Below are positions 18,671 to 26,666 of a stretch of DNA of 58,318 nucleotides, one piece after another (the first letter of the stretch is position 1; every line of letters begins with the position of its first letter). Both the position numbers and the translations under genes were made by a program. This DNA is from a virus: positions 1 to 58,318 of IMG/VR virus record IMGVR_UViG_3300024346_000070; one strand, given 5' to 3'. The notes below the pieces were generated by a model. It searched no databases. It saw only the letters and a program-made list of their open reading frames with translations, and was not told where the DNA came from.

Positions 18671-21600
18671 ATGGGAACATTCAATGAGTTATTTGATTTC
18701 AAGCCCGATGCTTTAGTCGGTACTGATTATTTCTTCATAGATGGTGACACATTAAATAACCCCAATGGCCCTAACTATCGTCTTCGTGGGTTTGATACAG
18801 CAGAAGTATCTAAGATGCTTCATACTGGAGAGTTCAAAGAAGGTACTGCTGGTGGTCGAGAGACTGCCAGCATTATATCAAGGCTTGCTAATGAGCAGGG
18901 GTATAACAATGTTGTACCCCAGTTCAATGCTGATGGTTCTCTTGCTATGGATAATCATGGTCGTCAATTAATTGAGTTACACAATAAGAATGGTGAATCT
19001 TTCGGCACTGAAATGCTTAATTCAGGTGCTATGGACATGACAAGATACTCGACTGATGGCGACAGGATGAAAAAGTATCGGGCGGAAGCTGATAGGGATC
19101 TCCAAAGAAGGATGGGGACCTACGAACCATCTGATTTCGACAAGGCAGCTATAGAAATTAAGGATGCTGAAGAAGCTGAAGGTGCAAGATCTCTTGGGTT
19201 CAAGAAGACACTTGCAACTGAGGCGGATCGTGGGGCATACGTTAATTACTTCATGCAGGCTGAAGGTCTATCAAGATCAGATGCTATTGTAAGAATGAAT
19301 GATTACTTTAACATTACTCCCAGTATTGGATTTAGTGGGGTTGATAGGAACTACACATCTCTCAACCCTAAGATGGATTCTTTAAAGCAAGGTATGATTG
19401 GGGTAGGTGAGAGTGCCTTTGGTATGGCTAACCTTCTTGGATATGTATCTGATATCGAAGGGTTGGAAAACTGGGGTGAGCAAGGTGTTAAACGTCAGCG
19501 TGAAAAGCAAGAAAAGATTGGGTACCTGCTGAATAACTACAAAGAGATTGAAGGTGCTGGGGATGTCTTCGAGTACCTTGGGAACACAATGGCTATGTCT
19601 CTACCATACATGGCGACAATCGCTGCAGCAACAGTTGCAGCTCCTGTTACTTTTGGATTATCCTATACAGTACCTGTCAGTGTTTATGCTGGTCAGAACT
19701 GGAATGAGATGGAAGGACCTAACGAAAACAAGTCAGCTTCCATAGCCATTGGTGCCGCTGTTGCTATGACTGTTGCTGATAGGTTTGGTCTCCAAGCACT
19801 CAAGGGTGTTGGTGGATCCCCTACAGCTATGCTTCAACAACACGCAAGGAACTTAGCAGCTAGAGATGGCATTACTTTACCGACAGCTAGGAAGATGGTT
19901 AAGGAAAGTACGGATGAGATAATTGCACAGTTTTCAAAAGAGGTCCATGAGAAAGCTAAAGAGCAACTTAAATCTGCAGCCACTACTAAGAGGATTCTAA
20001 AAGATGTTGGTGTTGGTTCATTAGGTGAAGGGCTAACTGAGGTTGCTCAAGAAGCTATTGGGTACACAGCAGCAGTTGCGGGGTCTGATAAGCAATTTGA
20101 TTATCAAGAGTTGGAAGAACGATTGATCAATGCAGCTGTTGCTGGATCAGCTTTAGGTGCAGGGTTCTCTGTTCCTGGAACTGTTAAGGATCAGTTGGGA
20201 TGGATGGATGCAGCCGCAAGGTACGGCGTACCAATTGAGTCCACAGACGTTGAGAGATATGAATCTGAAGAGTTAAATTCCCCTAGCCCTGACTACTCAA
20301 CCAATGGTATGATGGATGGGGTTGAAACATTGTTGTCTAAAGCTGCAGTTAAAATAGCTAAGACTAAGCCTGCCCCCAAAGGTAAATCAAAAACTAAAGT
20401 TAAAACAAAGAAGCCTAGCTTACAGCCAAGGAAAGATGCTCATAGAGTATCTCAAGGTAGTAAGACATACATGGAACGTGCATCAGAAGCTGTGATGAAT
20501 GCGTCTAACTTATGGCAGAGCCACATCACTAACACCTTTACAAAAGACCTGTTAGATAAATCTCGTGCAGCTCGTGCTTTACATTCAATACTTGGTGGTG
20601 GTTTAACTAACCTACATAGTGGGTCAGGGTTTGAAGCTGCACAGCACCACTTGATGACAGCATACACAAATCAAGTATCACATCCAGCAACTTTCTGGAA
20701 GGCGTCTGGCTTACCAACCTTTGCAGGTGTTCATAGATCTTCTCAAAAAGCTAAGATGAGTGATCAGATTTATGCAGCATGGAAAGCAGCCCGTGATAAT
20801 GATGGCGTCTTTTATCCTGATAGGGTACCTCAGAACACTCCGAACAGGGGGTTGGTTATTAGCCTTGGGAATGAACTTATTGCATTGGGCACTAAATTAA
20901 GGAATGATCAGATTGCTTCTGACCCAGAACTTAACATGGGTCTTGTGGAGAGTTACCTCCAAAGGTACAGGGCTCTTGATAAGAGGGCTGTTCAGAATGA
21001 TCCTGAAGGATTTAAAAAAGCTTTAATGAGTATTGAATTTAAAAGTGGTAAGAAAATCTCAGCTGCTCAAGCACAAGAAATTGTAGATGATATAATAGAT
21101 AACCCACTTGTTGATTCACTTTCAGATGCAATGTCTTCTAACATAGGCTCATTGAACCCCTCGTCACATAAGAAAAGGACATTAGATCTTTCAGAACAAG
21201 AAGGGTTCGATGCTTTCTACGAGAGGGATGTGTTTGCAAACGTAGCTAAGGCTAGTAAGTCAGCTGCAAGATTTGTAACTCAGATGAAATATGTTGGTAA
21301 GGATGGGGAGGTAATCTCTCACTTCTTAGATCAAATGGAAGCTGAGGGTGTCCCACGGGAAGAGGTAAACAAGGTAGCCTCTAGGGTGTTTGATGGTTTA
21401 GAAGCAGTGTCAGGTAACTACAACAGGCCGACTACTCAAGCTGGTAAAAAGCTTATGAGGTTCCAGAAGAATGTAATGTTCTGGATGACACTCTCCGCCT
21501 TACCACTGGCTACATTCTCCTCACTCCCTGAGTTGGCAATGTCACAAGGTGCTCTAACCAAGGATCAAATCTTTGGGGAAAACAATAGTATTAAAGCTAT

Positions 21601-22744
21601 TGCGACTGAGTTTTCAGCAGCATTCATACCACTACTTCGTAAGGTTGAAGATGGGTCTGATGATGATGTCCTCAAGCCGGATACATATAGTAAGGGTCAG
21701 AAGATACTTAATGAGGTGATGGGATCATCTTGGGAAGTTGGAGCTGCTACTACTGTGGGTGTTAAGGAAGCCTCTGAGAACCGTAAGGAAGTCATGGAGT
21801 TCTTCTTCAAGGCTATTGGTCTTACACAGTTTACTGATTACACTCGTGCTGTTCGTGCATCCTTTGCATATGACTTCATGTCCTACAACGCTAAGATAAT
21901 AAACAATGGTAAGATGGGTAGGCTTAGGCGTGGTGATGAGTACAAGACCCGTCAGGAACAAGAGGCGGAGCAAAAGCTTAGGAGCATTGGTATCCCCATA
22001 GAAGAATTTGTGGGTATGCATATTGATTTTGAGGCAGAAGGGCTTAAGTATTTCGAAGGGCCTAATGCAGTCTACTCTTTAGACCAGTGGAACACTATTA
22101 TAAAAGAAGGTACGTACAACTTTATCAATCAGACAGTCCCACTTCCAGGTGCTATGAATCGTCCTTTGATCTATCAGGATCCTAGGTTTGCTCTGTTCAC
22201 ACAGTTCCAAGGTTTCATATCTACCTTCACAGCTAATCAGATACCTCGTATGTGGAATGATTATATTAAACGTGGTAGTCCATCGATGAAGTTTAACACC
22301 TTTGCAATAATGTCTACAATGATTGCTCTTGGGTTCTTTTCACAGGCCATAAAAGACTCTATTAAGTTTGACGATGATGATGATGAAGGAACTCTAGGTA
22401 ACCCTTATTTAAACAAGCCTGAGTATATTCGTCGTGGTATCATGGCATCTGGCCTTTTAGGTACAGGTGAAAGGGTCGTCGATATCTTCGCTCCTATCTA
22501 TGGTCAAAGGTCTGACGGGGGAGTTGGATGGGTGTACGCCCAAGCCACAGGTGAGAGCCCCTCTCTAGGTTACTTAGCTAGGGGAGGTACTTCTCTTTCC
22601 AAACTAGCACAAGGTGATGTGGAAGGATCACTGTATAATGCCATGCGAATGGCACCTGGTATTGCACCTTTCACAGAGGGTAACAAAAGCTTAGCTAGTT
22701 TATTAACTGGTGGTGGATGGAACTACAAAGACAATGAGGAGTAA
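18671..22744 (+). CDS. Ejection protein with N-terminal staphylococcal-nuclease domain
   Basis: This encodes 1357 residues. Residues ~20-150 read as a complete SNase (thermonuclease) domain: D24-G-D26-T, then R37LRGFD42T43AE45, then GR98QLIEL and MLNSGAMDMTRY, ending with a helix rich in K/R. Spacing R37-D42-E45 equals that of R35-D40-E43 in the staphylococcal enzyme, and R98 fits its R87. Metal and catalytic residues therefore look intact. Residues ~305-375 hold two hydrophobic stretches (MAMSLPYMATIAAATVAA, IAIGAAVAMTVA). The rest is helical, with no recognised domain. As a virion protein next to the transglycosylase it is probably ejected; it may degrade host nucleic acid or process entering DNA. 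Target and activity are unknown. Confidence 0.75.
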   Translation: MGTFNELFDFKPDALVGTDYFFIDGDTLNNPNGPNYRLRGFDTAEVSKMLHTGEFKEGTAGGRETASIISRLANEQGYNNVVPQFNADGSLAMDNHGRQLIELHNKNGESFGTEMLNSGAMDMTRYSTDGDRMKKYRAEADRDLQRRMGTYEPSDFDKAAIEIKDAEEAEGARSLGFKKTLATEADRGAYVNYFMQAEGLSRSDAIVRMNDYFNITPSIGFSGVDRNYTSLNPKMDSLKQGMIGVGESAFGMANLLGYVSDIEGLENWGEQGVKRQREKQEKIGYLLNNYKEIEGAGDVFEYLGNTMAMSLPYMATIAAATVAAPVTFGLSYTVPVSVYAGQNWNEMEGPNENKSASIAIGAAVAMTVADRFGLQALKGVGGSPTAMLQQHARNLAARDGITLPTARKMVKESTDEIIAQFSKEVHEKAKEQLKSAATTKRILKDVGVGSLGEGLTEVAQEAIGYTAAVAGSDKQFDYQELEERLINAAVAGSALGAGFSVPGTVKDQLGWMDAAARYGVPIESTDVERYESEELNSPSPDYSTNGMMDGVETLLSKAAVKIAKTKPAPKGKSKTKVKTKKPSLQPRKDAHRVSQGSKTYMERASEAVMNASNLWQSHITNTFTKDLLDKSRAARALHSILGGGLTNLHSGSGFEAAQHHLMTAYTNQVSHPATFWKASGLPTFAGVHRSSQKAKMSDQIYAAWKAARDNDGVFYPDRVPQNTPNRGLVISLGNELIALGTKLRNDQIASDPELNMGLVESYLQRYRALDKRAVQNDPEGFKKALMSIEFKSGKKISAAQAQEIVDDIIDNPLVDSLSDAMSSNIGSLNPSSHKKRTLDLSEQEGFDAFYERDVFANVAKASKSAARFVTQMKYVGKDGEVISHFLDQMEAEGVPREEVNKVASRVFDGLEAVSGNYNRPTTQAGKKLMRFQKNVMFWMTLSALPLATFSSLPELAMSQGALTKDQIFGENNSIKAIATEFSAAFIPLLRKVEDGSDDDVLKPDTYSKGQKILNEVMGSSWEVGAATTVGVKEASENRKEVMEFFFKAIGLTQFTDYTRAVRASFAYDFMSYNAKIINNGKMGRLRRGDEYKTRQEQEAEQKLRSIGIPIEEFVGMHIDFEAEGLKYFEGPNAVYSLDQWNTIIKEGTYNFINQTVPLPGAMNRPLIYQDPRFALFTQFQGFISTFTANQIPRMWNDYIKRGSPSMKFNTFAIMSTMIALGFFSQAIKDSIKFDDDDDEGTLGNPYLNKPEYIRRGIMASGLLGTGERVVDIFAPIYGQRSDGGVGWVYAQATGESPSLGYLARGGTSLSKLAQGDVEGSLYNAMRMAPGIAPFTEGNKSLASLLTGGGWNYKDNEE

Positions 22745-22747
22745 CTT

Positions 22748-25700
22748 ATGAGTAAGTTTAATGTTAATAATGTATCTGGTTCTGTTAACGCAGTCGATGA
22801 TATAGATTTAGGTCTCATCCAAAACGAAGGAGTTGTAGCCCCAGAAGGGGCTGCTACCTCTACTGGTTCATCTCTTGCAGATCAATGGAGGGATTCTCCA
22901 GAGACAGTAGAGGATGTTTCAGGAGCTGTTGGTTCTTTTGTGGATGATGCATTTGCTCCAGTAGATCCAGATGAAATGGAAAGGCTTGACCGACAAAGTT
23001 TAACACCAATTAATGAGCGTGTTAGAAATCCCCAACCTGCCTTTGTAGCATCATCTGCACTAGGTAATACATCTCAGAATGCACAGTATGCAATAAGCCC
23101 AGACGGGGGTCTTGTTGCTAGGGCTGAGAAGCTTAGGACTATGGTAGACGAAGGGTATGGGGTATACGTTGGTGGTCAAGGTAACCCTGCCTACCCAATG
23201 TCCCTTGGGCCAGACGCACAGAGAGGCCCTGCATTAGCAGATTCTTATGCAGAAGCAAACGATGGGACTTTCTTTGCAGCCGCAAGTAGATCTGATGCTA
23301 TACAGTATGATCCTCTTAATGAAAAAGAAAGAGCATTAGACCCAATGTTTACAATGCTGGGTAGCGTTGTTACTGAAAACATGATGATGAATTACTTTCA
23401 GTCTCTTAAAGAAGGTGACTACTACAACCCAGAATCTGATGGGATGGATGTCGCACAGTCTTCTTTGTTAAGGGGTGGTCAAACACTTCCCGAAAGGAAC
23501 GCTGAGATTGTAATGAGTCAGTCTAAAAACAATGGTCAGATTGGACACCAGATAAACTCAGAGTATCAAACACGCAGGGCTGGTCCTCGTACAGAACAAC
23601 TTGTTAATCAGATGGTGCAAGAGATGGTTTCTCAGGGTGTGCCAGAAGATGTCGCACTTCAACAGGCACAGTCTTCACCTCAAGTTAATGAGATGCAAGC
23701 ACCTACAAGATTAACTACCAAAGAGGCTGAGACTTTAGGTGCTGCATTTAAATCACTATGGGCTAGGGCTAATCCAAACTTGGTAGATGTATATAAGGAT
23801 TCAACCCAGCAAAGGGTTTACCGATTAACCCCAGAAGGTGAGGCATTAATTGAGAAGGGTAAGGCAGAACGTGACATAGCCTTTCCACCCCTTAACGTCA
23901 AACCAAATAAGTCTCCATCTACTGAAGGTCTTAGTGGAACTGGTGTAGGTACTGTTAAGAGAGGTAAATCTGGGGGTGCTCCTGGACAGCGTATGCGTAA
24001 TATTATGAATGAGGCTAAGGGTAATCTAGGAACCATAGGTCATTTTGTAAGACCTCGACGTATGAAACTCCTAATCTCAACTATAGCACTGCCACTTGTA
24101 ACAGGTAACCACAACTCTTGGCAAGCTGAGATAAATGGTATGGGTGAAACCAAGATGAAGCAGTACAGGGCTGAGCAAGCTTCCCAAGATAGGAGGTTAG
24201 AAAAACCTGGTGCTGAAAGGGAAAAGCCATACATCCCAACGGATGAGATTAAAAAGCAGATGAATAAGATTGCACAGGAAGTTCAATCCTTAGCACAAGA
24301 GCGTAAAGGTGAAAACTTTTTAACATTCTTTTTCCAAGGGTATCAGGGCAGACTTGCAGCACAACAAACTAATTTTAATCTCACAAGCTCTAAGACTGTT
24401 CGCGCTGTAACAAGTGCGGTTGCACCTGCTACTTTTAAGATTGGAAGTCGGAAGGATAAAAACTATAGGCAAATGCAGGCCATGCTTTTAGTTCTTAAAC
24501 AGAAGGATACTAATGGTAATGTTATTGAGGAGGCTGCTGAAGATTTCTTACCTGTTGTTAGAGATGCTAAGCTCAGACTTAATGAGCCAATCCTATACGC
24601 ACATGGTAAGAGATTAAAAGAAGCGTTAGATATGTCAATGACAGACGATCAATATGAAGCTGTTGCTGAAGCTATTGCTCAAGGTGTTGCATTAGACTCT
24701 CCTAATTTCCCAAAGTTTTCTGGACTTAACTTAGATCCTACCAATGATATGGACGCCGCTATCATTAAGAACATTAATAGCCAAAAGCAAGATGGTTTAG
24801 TTTACATGGATGCCTTGATAGACTTTGCTGATTACCTAGACTTTAAAAACAACAGGGGTGACCCTGATGCTAAGCAATCTTTTAGTACACACCTTAATGC
24901 GTACTTAGATGGTAAGACACACGGGACAGCTACCAATGCTGTGCTACTAGGTGATAAGAAAATGTCTTACAAGACTGGTGTACTGAGGACTCAGCGACTT
25001 AAGTTTCTTGATGATGGTGACATCCGAGATGAGCTTATACGATTAGCAGATGCAAGTATTAGTACACCTTGGGAGAATGTATCTGATGATATTCTTGTAG
25101 ATATTAATGCTGTTGCCCGTAAGGTTTTTCAAGACAGGGAATTAGCTAAGTTGACGATTATGACTTTTGGGTATGGTAAAGAGATTCTAAGTTTTGGTTC
25201 TGCTATTGATGAAACTATTGAGTTGATATACCAAGACACTGAAACAGACTCTGGGTTTGTCAACAGTTTAGATAGGTTGACGAAGGAAGTGACGAGGGAT
25301 CAGCTTGCTGATATCTTATTGCTAAAGTATGCAGCATCTCTGGAGAATATCTTATCAGAGGATGCGCTTATAGCTAGGGAAGTTACCCGATCAGCTGCAT
25401 CTTTGTTTTCCATTATGGATATGCCCTTTATGATACGAGGAGCTACTGGTATGGAGATGTACATAGGTGGGATGGTTTCCTCTGACTATGAATCTTCAGA
25501 TAAAACTAAGTTTAAAATGGCTGATAGGTTTGGCAATGTCACTGAACAAGTGATACCACACTACACCAACACCCCAACAGCATCTGCTGCTAAGTTGAGG
25601 GGGACTGTCTCAATACCTGGAGACCATGCGTTTAGTGGGGTTGTTGTTCAACCTGTTCAATCTATTGATGCTGCTACAATGGCATTAACATTTTCTGGTA

Positions 25701-26320
25701 AATCATTTGATAGATTATCTAAAGCATCTAATGGTAAGCCTTATGCATACCCTATCTACGATGCTGTTAAGGTAGATGTTAATGGCTATGATGTTATGTT
25801 TGAAGAGATTAATCAGAACTGGATGGATGCTACGTTTGGATGGAGTTACTTTAAAGAGATTTCAAAATCTTTAGATGAAGCCACTGAAGTCTTTGAGAAG
25901 AATATCAAGAGTCGTCCTGCAGATGAAATACTATCAGCACAGCAGGCAGAGTATATGCAATTCTATCTAGCAACTGTTATTTCCTCTAAGGGTAATGAGT
26001 TAATGTTACCTTTGATGAAGAAGATTAAACAGCTAACTGGCAGAGCAGACTCTGATTATCTTTTTGATACTGTTAATATGTTTGCAAGAGAGATGCGGAA
26101 AGTAGGATACGATCCTTTCAATCCACCATCAAACCCTAACGTCAAACAGCTTAGAACTTTCTATGCTCTTATGAAAAGAGAGTTGAAAACTAAATCAAGA
26201 TTGTCTGATCTAGTTGCTCGTACAGAGGCCAGCAAGAAAGATCTTAGGAAAGAACTTCTTAGGACTGGTTTTAAAACTGAGAGTGGTAAGAGGATTGCTG
26301 CTAATTTCTACGGACACTAA
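22748..26320 (+). CDS. Putative virion RNA polymerase (T7/N4-type single subunit)
   Basis: This encodes 1190 residues, the last gene of the ejection-protein cluster. The C-terminal two-thirds carries the ordered motifs of single-subunit RNA polymerases. G534-R535 sits in FFFQGYQGRL (T7 DWRGR). Motif A is YLDGKTHG with D721 (T7 FDGSCSG). Motif B is R797-ELA-K801-LTI-M805-TFG-Y809-G, identical in spacing to T7 R627/K631/M635/Y639 and to N4 virion RNAP. Motif C is YPIYD1005, after a QSIDAATM segment that parallels T7 HSQDGSHL. The N-terminal ~450 residues are unlike T7 and may direct packaging or ejection. In N4 a virion RNAP enters with the genome and transcribes early genes from hairpin promoters. 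Assignment as polymerase is strong by motif; packaging in the virion is inferred from operon position. Confidence 0.8.
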   Translation: MSKFNVNNVSGSVNAVDDIDLGLIQNEGVVAPEGAATSTGSSLADQWRDSPETVEDVSGAVGSFVDDAFAPVDPDEMERLDRQSLTPINERVRNPQPAFVASSALGNTSQNAQYAISPDGGLVARAEKLRTMVDEGYGVYVGGQGNPAYPMSLGPDAQRGPALADSYAEANDGTFFAAASRSDAIQYDPLNEKERALDPMFTMLGSVVTENMMMNYFQSLKEGDYYNPESDGMDVAQSSLLRGGQTLPERNAEIVMSQSKNNGQIGHQINSEYQTRRAGPRTEQLVNQMVQEMVSQGVPEDVALQQAQSSPQVNEMQAPTRLTTKEAETLGAAFKSLWARANPNLVDVYKDSTQQRVYRLTPEGEALIEKGKAERDIAFPPLNVKPNKSPSTEGLSGTGVGTVKRGKSGGAPGQRMRNIMNEAKGNLGTIGHFVRPRRMKLLISTIALPLVTGNHNSWQAEINGMGETKMKQYRAEQASQDRRLEKPGAEREKPYIPTDEIKKQMNKIAQEVQSLAQERKGENFLTFFFQGYQGRLAAQQTNFNLTSSKTVRAVTSAVAPATFKIGSRKDKNYRQMQAMLLVLKQKDTNGNVIEEAAEDFLPVVRDAKLRLNEPILYAHGKRLKEALDMSMTDDQYEAVAEAIAQGVALDSPNFPKFSGLNLDPTNDMDAAIIKNINSQKQDGLVYMDALIDFADYLDFKNNRGDPDAKQSFSTHLNAYLDGKTHGTATNAVLLGDKKMSYKTGVLRTQRLKFLDDGDIRDELIRLADASISTPWENVSDDILVDINAVARKVFQDRELAKLTIMTFGYGKEILSFGSAIDETIELIYQDTETDSGFVNSLDRLTKEVTRDQLADILLLKYAASLENILSEDALIAREVTRSAASLFSIMDMPFMIRGATGMEMYIGGMVSSDYESSDKTKFKMADRFGNVTEQVIPHYTNTPTASAAKLRGTVSIPGDHAFSGVVVQPVQSIDAATMALTFSGKSFDRLSKASNGKPYAYPIYDAVKVDVNGYDVMFEEINQNWMDATFGWSYFKEISKSLDEATEVFEKNIKSRPADEILSAQQAEYMQFYLATVISSKGNELMLPLMKKIKQLTGRADSDYLFDTVNMFAREMRKVGYDPFNPPSNPNVKQLRTFYALMKRELKTKSRLSDLVARTEASKKDLRKELLRTGFKTESGKRIAANFYGH

Positions 26321-26327
26321 AAAAAAT

Positions 26328-26375
26328 AAGGCCCCCAAGAGAACCATAAAGGTTTTCCTGGGGGCCTTTTTATTT
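26328..26375. terminator. Bidirectional terminator between late and early arms
   Basis: A long hairpin: arm AAGGCCCCCA (26328-26337) pairs with TGGGGGCCTT, an inner stem GAGAACC pairs with GGTTTTC, and the loop is ATAAA. It is followed by TTTTTATTTTT on plus and preceded by AAAAAATAA, giving a T tract on minus too. It separates the converging polymerase genes at 26320 and 26376. Confidence 0.9.
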
Positions 26376-26666
26376 TTATTTAAGCATACCTTGTTTTGCA
26401 AGAAGCTCACGATACTCCTTCATCTGCTCATGCTTTCGTTGTTTTGCTAACGTAGTGTCTATAATACCACCCTCTAGATCCTCTGCAATACCAATGTCTA
26501 TGACACGCGGCATGAGATCTTTTGTATACGCTAACTCTAAATCTAGAGCTGTCTTAGTCAATCGATTGGAGTTCCAATCAGAGATGAACTCATCGTCATC
26601 TACTTGAACACCTCGTAGTGCTAAATGATTATATGATTTACGCGAAGAAGTAGTCACTGTTTTCAA
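26376..26666 (-). CDS. Small protein downstream of RNAP
   Basis: This encodes 96 residues and overlaps the 3' end of the RNAP gene by 29 bases, suggesting translational coupling. It is charged and helical, with an acidic first half (VQVDDDEFISDWNSN), a middle ALDLELAYTKDLMPRVID, and a basic C-terminus (LAKQRKHEQMKEYRELLAKQ) that could bind nucleic acid or form a coiled coil. No family is recognised. As the last gene of the minus arm, right before the terminator, it may modulate the polymerase; that is only suggested by linkage. Confidence 0.65.
   Translation of the reverse strand: MKTVTTSSRKSYNHLALRGVQVDDDEFISDWNSNRLTKTALDLELAYTKDLMPRVIDIGIAEDLEGGIIDTTLAKQRKHEQMKEYRELLAKQGMLK

Noticed and set aside
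22748-26320. Plain structural internal virion protein as the whole explanation
   Set aside because: Position alone would suggest this, but the ordered polymerase motifs with exact motif-B spacing are too specific to ignore.
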